Assembly: GCF_913054395.1 (NCBI RefSeq)
Contig: NZ_CAJXIP010000007.1
Location: 1 to 50,997 of the forward strand
Length of the DNA: 50,997 nucleotides
Direction of reading: 5' to 3'
Origin: an uncultured Roseovarius sp.
GTDB lineage: Bacteria; Pseudomonadota; Alphaproteobacteria; Rhodobacterales; Rhodobacteraceae
The notes below the pieces were generated by a model that was given only the letters and a program-made list of their open reading frames with translations, ran no database searches and was not told where the DNA came from. This document shows positions 39,168 to 47,780 of this stretch, piece by piece (position 1 is the first letter of the stretch; every line of letters begins with the position of its first letter). The translations under genes were made by a program, and so were the position numbers.

Positions 39168-42108
39168 GAAGACGATCTCCTGCTGGATCAATGAAATGCG
39201 CCGAGACGATCTCGACCTCCATTTCGGTTCCGTGAACCGGACTTACGGCGCGCACGATCTCGCCCATGCGTGTGTCGCCGTTCTTGATAAAGCCAAGCCC
39301 GACGGAATGGCCAAGGCTTGGCGAAAAGGCCACCGACGACATCCAGCCCTGATCGTTATCCATGATCGCCTTGTCGCCCCTAGTGATGAAATGCGACCCG
39401 GCAATCAGGCCGCGATCCTTTTCGACCGGGCGGAACCCGACCAGTTTCACGGCATCCTCACGCACCATTTCAGGGCGTTGCGACAGGACATTGCCGATAC
39501 ATTCCTTGGTCTGGCTGACCATCTTGCCCATGCCAAGATTATGCGCCGTGGTCTGGCCGTTAAGTTCGTTACCGGCAGCATGACCCTTTTCGATGCGCAT
39601 CACGCCAAGCGCCTCGGTGCCATAGGGCGTGGCGTCAAATTCGCGCCCGGCCCGCATCAGGACATCCATCATCGCATTTCCATAACGCGCGGGCACCGCC
39701 ACCTCATAGGCAAGCTCGCCCGAGAACGAGATCCGGAAAAGCCGCGCCGGAGTGCCATTGCAAACCGTCACCTCGCCGCAGGCCATGAACGGAAACGCCT
39801 CGTTCGAGAGATCATGCGCCTCGTCCACCACCTTACGCAAAAGGTTGCGCGCATTGGGACCGGCCACGGCAAACTGTGCCCAGCCATCGGTGGTCGAAAT
39901 CAGATGCACATCCATATCCGGCCAGAGGCACTGGCGCGCGAATTCAAGCCGACGGAACACCAGAACCGCATTGGCGGTGGTGGTGGTCATCACGAAGTGA
40001 TTTTCCGACATGCGTGCGGTGGTGCCATCGTCATAGGCAATGCCATCCTCGCGCAGCATAAGCCCATAGCGCACCCGCCCCACGGCAAGCTTGGCGAACC
40101 CATTGGCATAGACCTTGTTGAGAAATGCGGCCGCGTCCTTGCCCTGAACGTCAATCTTGCCAAGCGTGGTCACGTCGCAGATGCCGACCGATTTACGGGT
40201 CGCCAGAACCTCGCGATCAACCGAATCGCGCCAGCCCTTTTCGCCGGGCCGGGCAAACCACTGCGCCCGAAGCCAGTTGCCGACCTCGACAAAGGTGGCA
40301 CCGTTTTCCTTGGCCCAGTTATGGCTTGGCGTCAGACGATAGGGCCGGAAATCGCGACCGCGCGATCGGCCGCCAAGGGCGCCGATCGGCACCGGCGTAT
40401 AAGGCGGGCGGAAAATCGTGGTGCCGGTTTCCGGGATCGTCTTGCCGGTGCATTCCGCCATGATCGCCAGCGCCGGGATATTCGCAGTCTTGCCCTGATC
40501 GGTGGCCATGCCAAGCGTGGTATAGCGCTTGAGATGCTCAACCGAGCGAAAGCCTTCGCGGTGCGATTGCCTGACGTCCTTGACCGTCACGTCGTTCTGA
40601 AGATCAAGCCAGCCGCGCTTGGTGCTTTCGCGCACATGCCAGTAGGGCACGCACTCGCGCGGCTCGTCCTCGGCGCGGGGCAGGTCGGCTTTGCTTGGTT
40701 TGTACCCCAGCGCCTCGATCTGGGTATTGGCCACGCTTTGGCCCTCGGCCATGGCTGCGGCCAGCGTCATCGCCCCATTCGCGGCCCCCGCAACGGCCAT
40801 CCCCGGCGGAAGATCACGCCCCGGCACAAAGGCCGAAATATCGTCGCGCCACGCGGGCCGCCCGCGTTGGTGACAGGTCAGGTGCACATTTGGGTTCCAG
40901 CCGCCCGAGACCGCAAGACAGTCGACCGGAATCACCTGACCATCGGTCAGGGTAACCGATTTCAGCCCCTTGCGCCCGATCGTATCGACCACACCCGCAT
41001 TGCGAATGTGACGCGCGCCCGGCACATCGCAAACCGCAGGCGCGTCGCGCACGTCGATGATCGCGGGCACATGTACGCCCTTGGCGACAAGATCGGCGGC
41101 CGTGCGCCAGCCGTCGTCGTTATTGGTAAACACCGCAACCTGCTGGCCCGGTGTGACGCCATAGCGGTTGGCATAAGAGCGCACCGAACCGGCCAGCATC
41201 ACGCCGGGGCGGTCGTTGTTGCCAAAGGCAATCGGGCGTTCGGTCGCCCCCGCCGCCAGAACCGCACGTTTCGACGTTACACGCCACAGGATTTGCCGGG
41301 GCTTGCCGCCCGAGCTTGCCAAGTGGTCGGTGCAACGCTCAAGCGCGCCGTAAACCCCATGATCATAGGCACCGTAAACCGTGGTGCGCGACATCAGGCG
41401 CACGTTGTCCATCGCCGCCAGTTCAACCAGCGCCTCTTTGGCCCAACCGGCACCGGGCACGCCGCCAACTTCAAGCGTTTCGGAATTGAGGCGCCCGCCA
41501 AGGGTGAAATCCTCATCCGCCAGAATGACCCGCGCCCCGGCACGTCCCGCCGTGAGCGCCGCCACAAGACCCGTGGGACCGGCGCCGATCACAAGCAGGT
41601 CGCAATGCAGATAACCCTTGTCATAGATGTCCGGATCTTCCTGCATCGACAGGCGCCCAAGGCCGGCGGATTTGCGGATGATCGGCTCGTAGAGCTTTTC
41701 CCAGAAGGCACGCGGCCACATGAAGGTCTTGTAATAAAACCCCGCCGAGAGGAATGGCGACATGAAATCCGTCACCGCCATCAGGTCGTGTTCAAGCGAT
41801 CCGCGATGGTTCTGGCTTTTGGCCTGAAGCCCGTCGAACAACTCGGTCACGGTGGCGCGTGTGTTGGGCTCCTGATGCGCACCGCTTCGAAGCTCGACAA
41901 GCGCGTTCGGCTCTTCCGATCCGGCAGTGAATATCCCGCGCGGGCGGTGGTATTTGAACGACCGCCCCACCAGGCGCTGGCCGTTGGCCAAAAGCGCCGA
42001 GGCCAGCGTATCGCCGGGATGGCCCTGCATCGCTTTACCGTTGAAGGTGAATTTGAACTCTTGTGCGCGGTCGATCTGGCCGCCGCTGATCCGGTTGACC
42101 TGGCTCAT
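39160..42108 (-). CDS. soxA: Sarcosine oxidase alpha subunit
   Basis: Largest subunit. It binds NAD+ and carries the tetrahydrofolate site where methylene from sarcosine oxidation is captured. It has 982 aa. Order: an N-terminal ferredoxin-like region (RPRGIFTAGSEEPNALV), an NAD-binding Rossmann segment with VIGAGPTGLVAAL (about residue 170), a further dinucleotide-domain region, then a GcvT-like folate-binding half (about 600-982, with KIDVQGKDAAAFLN and FRISFSGELAYEVAVP). All parts look intact. It overlaps soxD by 4 bp and soxG by 8 bp, so the subunits are translationally coupled. Confidence 0.96.
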   Translation of the reverse strand: MSQVNRISGGQIDRAQEFKFTFNGKAMQGHPGDTLASALLANGQRLVGRSFKYHRPRGIFTAGSEEPNALVELRSGAHQEPNTRATVTELFDGLQAKSQNHRGSLEHDLMAVTDFMSPFLSAGFYYKTFMWPRAFWEKLYEPIIRKSAGLGRLSMQEDPDIYDKGYLHCDLLVIGAGPTGLVAALTAGRAGARVILADEDFTLGGRLNSETLEVGGVPGAGWAKEALVELAAMDNVRLMSRTTVYGAYDHGVYGALERCTDHLASSGGKPRQILWRVTSKRAVLAAGATERPIAFGNNDRPGVMLAGSVRSYANRYGVTPGQQVAVFTNNDDGWRTAADLVAKGVHVPAIIDVRDAPAVCDVPGARHIRNAGVVDTIGRKGLKSVTLTDGQVIPVDCLAVSGGWNPNVHLTCHQRGRPAWRDDISAFVPGRDLPPGMAVAGAANGAMTLAAAMAEGQSVANTQIEALGYKPSKADLPRAEDEPRECVPYWHVRESTKRGWLDLQNDVTVKDVRQSHREGFRSVEHLKRYTTLGMATDQGKTANIPALAIMAECTGKTIPETGTTIFRPPYTPVPIGALGGRSRGRDFRPYRLTPSHNWAKENGATFVEVGNWLRAQWFARPGEKGWRDSVDREVLATRKSVGICDVTTLGKIDVQGKDAAAFLNKVYANGFAKLAVGRVRYGLMLREDGIAYDDGTTARMSENHFVMTTTTANAVLVFRRLEFARQCLWPDMDVHLISTTDGWAQFAVAGPNARNLLRKVVDEAHDLSNEAFPFMACGEVTVCNGTPARLFRISFSGELAYEVAVPARYGNAMMDVLMRAGREFDATPYGTEALGVMRIEKGHAAGNELNGQTTAHNLGMGKMVSQTKECIGNVLSQRPEMVREDAVKLVGFRPVEKDRGLIAGSHFITRGDKAIMDNDQGWMSSVAFSPSLGHSVGLGFIKNGDTRMGEIVRAVSPVHGTEMEVEIVSAHFIDPAGDRLRA

Positions 42109-42392
42109 TTGCTACGCCCCTTTGCCCGGGCCACATCGCGGGCCATTTCGACCGAAGTAATCTCATGGGTGGTGGTGTCGCGGGTCACCACGAGCCACGA
42201 GCGGTCGCCCTGTTCGTGATACCAAAGCTCGGCATGTTTGCCCGCCGGGTTGTCGCGCAGATAGCCGTATGCATGGAACGCCTCGGCGGCATCGTCGGCC
42301 TGCCAGTCGGGGCGCTCAATCAGAGAGGCATCGCCGAGATAGACAAATTCGGCGGCATCGCGGGGGCCAAGAAGGGGGTGATTGATGATCAT
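42105..42392 (-). CDS. soxD: Sarcosine oxidase delta subunit lacking the usual zinc site
   Basis: 95 aa. The delta subunit normally binds zinc through Cys6, Cys9, His59 and Cys63. Here the first residues are MIINHPLLGPRDAAEF, so positions 6 and 9 are Pro and Gly; His59 is kept, and position 63 is Asp. Three of four ligands are therefore gone while the rest of the fold (YLRDNPAGKHAELWYHEQGDRSW) is well kept. I believe such Cys-less SoxD forms occur in other roseobacters. Overlaps soxA by 4 bp and follows soxB by 70 bp. Confidence 0.85.
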   Translation of the reverse strand: MIINHPLLGPRDAAEFVYLGDASLIERPDWQADDAAEAFHAYGYLRDNPAGKHAELWYHEQGDRSWLVVTRDTTTHEITSVEMARDVARAKGRSK

Positions 42393-42462
42393 GCGTCCGT
42401 GCCCTTTGTCAGCGGTTGGACTTGAGTATTTTTGGAAAGATGAAAGGTCATATGGGCGCGCC

Positions 42463-43725
42463 TCAATGCAGGTTGGGCTGATTGCCCTGACCTTTTTCGT
42501 CGATCAGGTTGCCGCGCCTGAACCGGTCAAGACGCATTTGCGTGGCCACCGGGTGGGGTGTGTCCTTGGCCAGCAGATGCGCATAGCACATGCCGCTTGC
42601 CGGCGTTGCCTTGAACCCGCCATAGCACCAGCCGCCGTTGAAATAGAGGCCGTCGATATCGGTTTTGTCGATGAAGGGAGAGCCATCCATCGACATATCC
42701 ATGATGCCGCCCCAGCTTCGCAGCAGGCGGGCGCGCCCGATCATCGGCATGATCGCCATGCCGCCCTCGGCGACGTCCTCGACCACGGGCAGGTTGCCGC
42801 GTTGCGCATAGGAATTATAGCCGTCGATATCGCCGCCAAACACGAGCCCGCCCTTGTCGGACTGACTAACGTAGAAATGGCCCGCCCCGAAGGTGATCAC
42901 GCCGGGCAGGACCGGTTTGAGGCCTTCGGTCACGAACGCCTGGAGAACATGGCTTTCGATCGGCAGGCGCATGCCCGCCTGCGCCATCACCCGGCCCGAC
43001 GAGCCGGCGACACAGACCGCGACCTTGCGCGCACGGATCGCACCGCGCGAGGTTTGAACACCGCGGCATTTGCCGTTTTCGATGTCAAAGCCGGTCACCT
43101 CGCAGTTCTGGATGATATCCACGCCGCGTTCATCCGCACCGCGCGCATAGCCCCAGGCCACTGCATCGTGGCGCACCGTGCCGCCCCGCCGCTGAAACAA
43201 CCCGCCCTTGATCGGGAAGCGCGCGTTTTCATAATCGAGGAACGGCAATTCGGCGCGAAGCTGTTCGGTGGTTGCAAGCTCGGCATCGGCACCGGCCAGG
43301 AACATCGCGTTGGCGCGGCGCACGAAGGCATCACGCTGTGCATCGGTGTGAAACAGGTTCAGGATCGACCGCTGGCTGACCATGGCATTATAGTTGAAAT
43401 CCTGTTCAAGCCCCTCCCAGAGCTTGAGCGACATTTCATAAAACGGTTCATTGCCCGGCAGCATGTAATTCGAGCGGATGATCGTGGTGTTGCGCCCGAT
43501 ATTGCCCGAGCCGATCCAGCCCTTTTCGAGAACCGCGATGTTGCGCATCCCGAATTCTCGGGCGAGGTAATAGGCCGTTGCCAGACCATGACCGCCGCCA
43601 CCGATGATCACGATGTCATATTCCGGTTTCGGGTCAGGCTCGCGCCAAACCGGTTTCCAGCCTTTGTTCCCGGTCAGCCCCTCGCGGAGGATTTTCAAGG
43701 CAGAGTAGCGCATGAGGCGATGCAT
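42463..43725 (-). CDS. soxB: Sarcosine oxidase beta subunit
   Basis: Catalytic subunit that oxidises sarcosine with FAD; a second flavin, FMN, is bound covalently at a His. It has 420 aa from the ATG at 43725, or 416 from an ATG at 43713 (MRYSAL), which matches the family length better. The FAD-binding motif is IIGGGGHGLATAYYLA (about residues 40-55), followed by VLEKGWIGSGNIGRNTTI. The probable FMN-His is in RHDAVAW (about 186). First gene of soxB-soxD-soxA-soxG, divergent from a GlxA-type regulator. Confidence 0.95.
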   Translation of the reverse strand: MHRLMRYSALKILREGLTGNKGWKPVWREPDPKPEYDIVIIGGGGHGLATAYYLAREFGMRNIAVLEKGWIGSGNIGRNTTIIRSNYMLPGNEPFYEMSLKLWEGLEQDFNYNAMVSQRSILNLFHTDAQRDAFVRRANAMFLAGADAELATTEQLRAELPFLDYENARFPIKGGLFQRRGGTVRHDAVAWGYARGADERGVDIIQNCEVTGFDIENGKCRGVQTSRGAIRARKVAVCVAGSSGRVMAQAGMRLPIESHVLQAFVTEGLKPVLPGVITFGAGHFYVSQSDKGGLVFGGDIDGYNSYAQRGNLPVVEDVAEGGMAIMPMIGRARLLRSWGGIMDMSMDGSPFIDKTDIDGLYFNGGWCYGGFKATPASGMCYAHLLAKDTPHPVATQMRLDRFRRGNLIDEKGQGNQPNLH

Positions 43726-43874
43726 CCTGTTGGTGTCTCTGATCCAGCATCGCGTTTTAACCAAGGATAGACTTGCCTGAAAAAGTCACATACGTACCAA
43801 ATATGGACAAGATTACACGAAACCCGGCCTAGCCCCTGAGAATCGGCATCCTGCCGATAGAAGGCTTTGCGCTT

Positions 43875-44768
43875 ATGTCCTATGCCGCCACGACAGAACC
43901 CTGGCGCGCCGCCAACCTTTTGGCCGGGCGCAGGTTGTACGAGGTGATCAACATCGCCGCCACGGCCAGACCGGTCGCAAGTTCCGGGGCCGCCGAGATA
44001 ACGCCGCAGGCGGGGCTGGGGGATGATCTTCGCCTTGATTACCTGTTTGTAGTCGCCGGGGGCGATCCGGCCCTTTATCCTGCCCGGCCAATCACCGCAT
44101 GGCTCACGCGACAGGCACGCGCCGGGGTTGTCCTTGGCGGGGTATCGGGCGGGCCGATCATCCTGGCGCGCGCCGGGCTAATGGCTGGGCGGCGTATGAC
44201 GGTGCATTGGGAATATGCCACGGCCCTGGCCGAAATTTCGCCGCAGCTTGCGATCGAGCGCACGCTTTACGTGATCGACCGCGACCGGATGACCTGTGCC
44301 GGGGGCACCGCGCCGATGGACCTTATGCATGCGTTGATTGCCCAGCATCATGGCACCGATTTCGCCCGTCACGTCAGCGACTGGTTCATGCATACCGAGA
44401 TCCGCCCGCCCACCGGGCCACAGCGATCGGGGCTTGTCGAGAGGGTCGGCACTCATGCTCCGGCCATTCTGGACGCGGTCGAGGCGATGGAGGGCAATAT
44501 CGCCGATCCCCTGCGCCTTGATCAGCTTGCAAAACAGGCGCGACTGTCGGCGCGGCAACTCAACCGGCTGTTTCAGGACAAGCTTGGCACCACGACCATG
44601 GGCTATTACCGCGAATTGCGGCTGGAGCGGGCGCAGAACCTGCTGCGCAATTCGGGCCTGTCGCTGACCGAGATCGCACTTGCCACCGGCTTTGCCAGTT
44701 CCTCGCATTTCTCGCGGGCCTATACCGCGCAATTCGGACAGGCACCCTCGCGCTATCGCCAAGCGTAA
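43875..44768 (+). CDS. GlxA-family regulator (GATase1-like plus AraC HTH), divergent from soxB
   Basis: 297 aa from the ATG at 43875. Sensor domain (MSYAATTEPWRAANLLAGRRLY, then GVVLGGVSGGPIILARAGLM) followed by a C-terminal AraC DNA-binding part (LDQLAKQARLSARQLNRLF and LTEIALATGFASSSHFSRAY). In-frame codons just upstream, back to 43836, encode IGILPIEGFAL, which is the first strand of this domain, so the true start may be a CTG at 43836; there is no ATG, GTG or TTG before an in-frame TAG at 43830. Its position opposite soxB suggests it controls sarcosine oxidase. Confidence 0.88.
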   Translation: MSYAATTEPWRAANLLAGRRLYEVINIAATARPVASSGAAEITPQAGLGDDLRLDYLFVVAGGDPALYPARPITAWLTRQARAGVVLGGVSGGPIILARAGLMAGRRMTVHWEYATALAEISPQLAIERTLYVIDRDRMTCAGGTAPMDLMHALIAQHHGTDFARHVSDWFMHTEIRPPTGPQRSGLVERVGTHAPAILDAVEAMEGNIADPLRLDQLAKQARLSARQLNRLFQDKLGTTTMGYYRELRLERAQNLLRNSGLSLTEIALATGFASSSHFSRAYTAQFGQAPSRYRQA

Positions 44769-44784
44769 AGTGCTGAATCAGACC

Positions 44785-45579
44785 CTAGTCTGGCCGCCGC
44801 CTGGTTTGATCCGCCTGAAGCAGCGCCTCGATTCTGGCGAGCCGCCCGACGACCTCGTCGCGATGACTGTCGGTCCTTTCGACATCCTCAGCATGGTGCG
44901 CATCCTGCATTGAATTCACGATCAGACCGACCAGAAGGTTCACCACGGCAAAGGTCGTGACCATGATGAAAGGCACGAAAAACGCCCAAGCATAGGGGAA
45001 CACCTCCATCACCGGGCGTACGATGCCCATCGACCAGGATTCAAGCGTCATGATCTGAAACAGCGAATAGGCAGAGCGCCCCAGATCGCCAAACCACTCG
45101 GGGAAATGTGCGCCGAAAAGCTTGGTCGCCATGACCGAACCGATGTAAAACAGCATCCCCATCAGCAGGAAAACCGACCCCATTCCCGGCAGGGCATTGA
45201 CCAGCCCTTCGACCACCCGGCGCAAGGACGGCGCAACCGAAACCACCCGCAAAAGCCGCAGGATGCGCAGCGCGCGCAGCACCGAAAGACCTTGCGTGGC
45301 GGGCACCAGAGAGATGCCGACGATCACGAAATCAAAGATGTTCCAGCCGCGAGAGAAAAACCCGGTCACACCGCGTGCAAAAAGCTTGGCCGCGATTTCA
45401 ACCACGAAGACCGCAAGGCAAAGCTGATCCAAAAGGGTGATGAGATCACCGGCCCGATCCATGACCGGGGCCGAGGTTTCCATTCCCAGAATGAGGGCGT
45501 TGAACAGGATCACCCCGAGAATGGCGTTCTGAACAGTGGATTTATCGAGGAAGCTGCCGACGTGGGTGCGAGAAATCAT
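44785..45579 (-). CDS. Bacterial voltage-gated sodium channel (NavBac)
   Basis: 264 aa, six membrane segments plus pore loop, active as a homotetramer in the inner membrane. The voltage sensor S4 has Arg at 102, 105, 108 and 111, at every third position as expected. The selectivity filter is TLESWSMG (178-185), the same as I recall for the NavMs channel. A C-terminal coiled-coil-prone tail (about 225-264, VERTDSHRDEVVGRLARIEALLQ) fits tetramer assembly. Sodium selectivity follows from the LESW motif by family knowledge. Convergent with the GlxA-type regulator. Confidence 0.93.
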   Translation of the reverse strand: MISRTHVGSFLDKSTVQNAILGVILFNALILGMETSAPVMDRAGDLITLLDQLCLAVFVVEIAAKLFARGVTGFFSRGWNIFDFVIVGISLVPATQGLSVLRALRILRLLRVVSVAPSLRRVVEGLVNALPGMGSVFLLMGMLFYIGSVMATKLFGAHFPEWFGDLGRSAYSLFQIMTLESWSMGIVRPVMEVFPYAWAFFVPFIMVTTFAVVNLLVGLIVNSMQDAHHAEDVERTDSHRDEVVGRLARIEALLQADQTRRRPD

Positions 45580-45656
45580 GGGCCTGCCTATATGTCCTGC
45601 CTGAATATTTGCGCTTCATATGGGCGCACACCGGCAAAGCTGCAAGCCGCGAACCT

Positions 45657-46043
45657 CTAGTCCTTGGCGCGCGCAAGCATCCGGCCAAGCGGACGACCGC
45701 CGAGAATATGCAGATGGTAATGCGGCACCTCCTGCACGCCATTCTCGCCCGCGTTGCTTATGCTGCGAAAGCCATCGCCGCCCTCGCCCGGCTGCACGCC
45801 GGTCAGGCGGCAAACCTCGCCCACCGTTCGGGTGAAATCGACGATTTCGGCATCTGTCGCGGCAAGGGCGAAATGATCGTGACAGACATAGGGCCCCTTG
45901 GGGATCACCAGCACATGCACCGGCGCCTGCGGCTCGATGTCATAGAACGCCAGGCTATGCCCGGTTTCCAGAACGGTCTTATTGGGGATTTCACCGCGCA
46001 GAATCTTGGCGAAAATGTTCTGCTCGTCATAGGCATAGGGCAT
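45657..46043 (-). CDS. HIT family nucleotide hydrolase (HINT-like)
   Basis: 128 aa. The histidine triad is HYHLHILGG near the C-terminus, with an upstream IFAKILRGEIPNKTV and a VIPKG segment, the HINT subgroup pattern. It probably hydrolyses AMP-linked substrates such as adenosine phosphoramidates. Begins 8 bp after the glycosyltransferase gene in the same direction. Confidence 0.93.
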   Translation of the reverse strand: MPYAYDEQNIFAKILRGEIPNKTVLETGHSLAFYDIEPQAPVHVLVIPKGPYVCHDHFALAATDAEIVDFTRTVGEVCRLTGVQPGEGGDGFRSISNAGENGVQEVPHYHLHILGGRPLGRMLARAKD

Positions 46044-46051
46044 GGTGGTCC

Positions 46052-47629
46052 TCAGTCTGCAAAAAGATGGTCTTGTCGGGTGATTTCATGCGCCTTTTCG
46101 CGCGAGATATCAAGGAAGCGCACCAGAAGATCGGCATGCTGATCGCGCTCGTCGGATTGACGCAGGATCAGATGGTTTTCAAAACCTGCATCCCGGATAC
46201 TGTCGCTTTCATAGGTCATGTCGCCCCGGATGGTCGGTAACAGCCGCGCAAGCGTATCCTCGGGCGTCTGTTCGCCGGTAAGGCCGACGCGCATGGCATG
46301 ACCGATAAGGTATTCATCGCTAAAATCGCATTGTACCTCCAAAAGTCTGGTGGTCGCGCGGTCCCCGCAGAAATCCTGCAACAGATCAATGCTGCCGGGG
46401 TCCATGCACACGATAAGGCGGTCGGTTTCGTAATAATCAAACAGCATCCGCATCAGGGCACGGCGATGGCGCGTGCGTTTGGCCAAGGTGGCCTGAATGC
46501 CCCCCAGATCAGGCAGGGCCGTGCTCTCTTCGTTAAACAGGTACTCGATCGCGGGCAGGTTCGTGACCTGGCGAATCCGGTCCAGCAGACGCTTGGCCAC
46601 ATGCCATTTCTTGCAGACCACGATCATCAATTCGCGCTCGCGGCCGAGGCTGCTTTCGGTTTCCCAGAAACGGCTTGCAAAGCGGCGCCCATCACGGCCT
46701 CGCGCCGAAAGAAACTTGAAGAGACTGCGCCCCTCGTCGGAAATCTGGAAGCGGGCGCTGTCATTGGCATAAAGCATGCCAAGACGTCGCTTGAGTTCCA
46801 GCGCCTCAGGGCTGATCTTGCGGGCAAACAGGTAATCCTGACCCAGCAAAAGATCGTAGTGATCGTTATAAAAGGTCACCGGCATGCCGTAATCGGTGAA
46901 CATCAGGAACGTCAGGGTCCGGGTGCTGATCTCATTTTCGGGCACCAGATGGGGCACCAGCGTTTGAAAAAACGTCTCGTCGGGAATCCAGGTCGTGCGA
47001 AAGAAGCGCATCACGTCGCGCCGCTTGCGCGTGAAATCAAGAATCCATTCAATCGTGCGGCGGCGCAGACACCACCACTGGCTTCCGATCTGAACCTGGA
47101 TGTCGCGCGGGATCTCGCGGGTCAGGCCAAGCCTGGTTTGCAGGTTGTAAGAGGCATAGAACCTTTTGGGCTGGGTCCGTTCATTAAAGAAGTGGCGGTA
47201 AATAAGCCGCTCTTCCTTCATCCCGGTCTTGATCCAGTCACTGTCGAAGTAATCAAAGCTTTCGATGTAATCGACATCCGCGGAATCCAGAAACTCATGC
47301 GCAAAGCTGGCGGATTTGATCGGCGCGCAATCCCCCGACAGCATGTAGAAATGCGTGGCGCGCGGAAAGGCTTGGACTGCGGCCTCGACAGCGTAAAGCG
47401 TCGCCTGCACAAGCGACCACTCGCCCCAACCGCACTTGATCCGCTTTTTGGCGAAGGTCACATTCGGATTGTCGGCCAATTCGGTTTTGATCCGCTCGAA
47501 ATACTCGGGCTTGGCGCGGGCATCGAAATGAACCGCCATATAGTCGCCCGCCGCCGTAAGCATCTGCGCCTGACGAATAATCGCCTCGGGGTCTTTATGG
47601 CATAGAAGGATAAAGGCGATTTTTGCCAT
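46052..47629 (-). CDS. GT14-like beta-1,6-N-acetylglucosaminyltransferase with a C-terminal extra domain
   Basis: 525 aa. The N-terminal half (about residues 1-270) resembles core-2/I-branching glycosyltransferases: IAFILLCHKDPEAI, CGWGEWSLVQATLYAVEAA, FYMLSGDCAPIKS, and GSQWWCLRRRTIEWIL. The C-terminal half (about 300-525) is an uncharacterised domain found in roseobacters (DUF5928-like, from memory). No signal peptide is seen, so it acts in the cytoplasm. It lies opposite a sulfotransferase gene, pointing to synthesis of a sulfated surface glycan; donor and acceptor are not known. HIT follows it on the same strand. Confidence 0.82.
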   Translation of the reverse strand: MAKIAFILLCHKDPEAIIRQAQMLTAAGDYMAVHFDARAKPEYFERIKTELADNPNVTFAKKRIKCGWGEWSLVQATLYAVEAAVQAFPRATHFYMLSGDCAPIKSASFAHEFLDSADVDYIESFDYFDSDWIKTGMKEERLIYRHFFNERTQPKRFYASYNLQTRLGLTREIPRDIQVQIGSQWWCLRRRTIEWILDFTRKRRDVMRFFRTTWIPDETFFQTLVPHLVPENEISTRTLTFLMFTDYGMPVTFYNDHYDLLLGQDYLFARKISPEALELKRRLGMLYANDSARFQISDEGRSLFKFLSARGRDGRRFASRFWETESSLGRERELMIVVCKKWHVAKRLLDRIRQVTNLPAIEYLFNEESTALPDLGGIQATLAKRTRHRRALMRMLFDYYETDRLIVCMDPGSIDLLQDFCGDRATTRLLEVQCDFSDEYLIGHAMRVGLTGEQTPEDTLARLLPTIRGDMTYESDSIRDAGFENHLILRQSDERDQHADLLVRFLDISREKAHEITRQDHLFAD

Positions 47630-47780
47630 TACAGAAACGATTTAACCCTGATTTCCTGGACTGTTTATAGCAATAGCCGTGAAGAAGGTCCGAATAAACA
47701 GACTTTCTTTGGTTTTTTGAACCGGGTAGACATAATTCAAAGCTGCAAAAAACAGGCAGCAGTGTGCGGAGGCAGTAAAT

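Noticed and set aside
39103-42219. A 1038-codon open frame on the plus strand over soxA
   Set aside because: It is antisense to soxA, which has complete family motifs; the frame lacks a ribosome site and reads as an Arg/His/Gly-rich sequence typical of GC-rich shadow frames.
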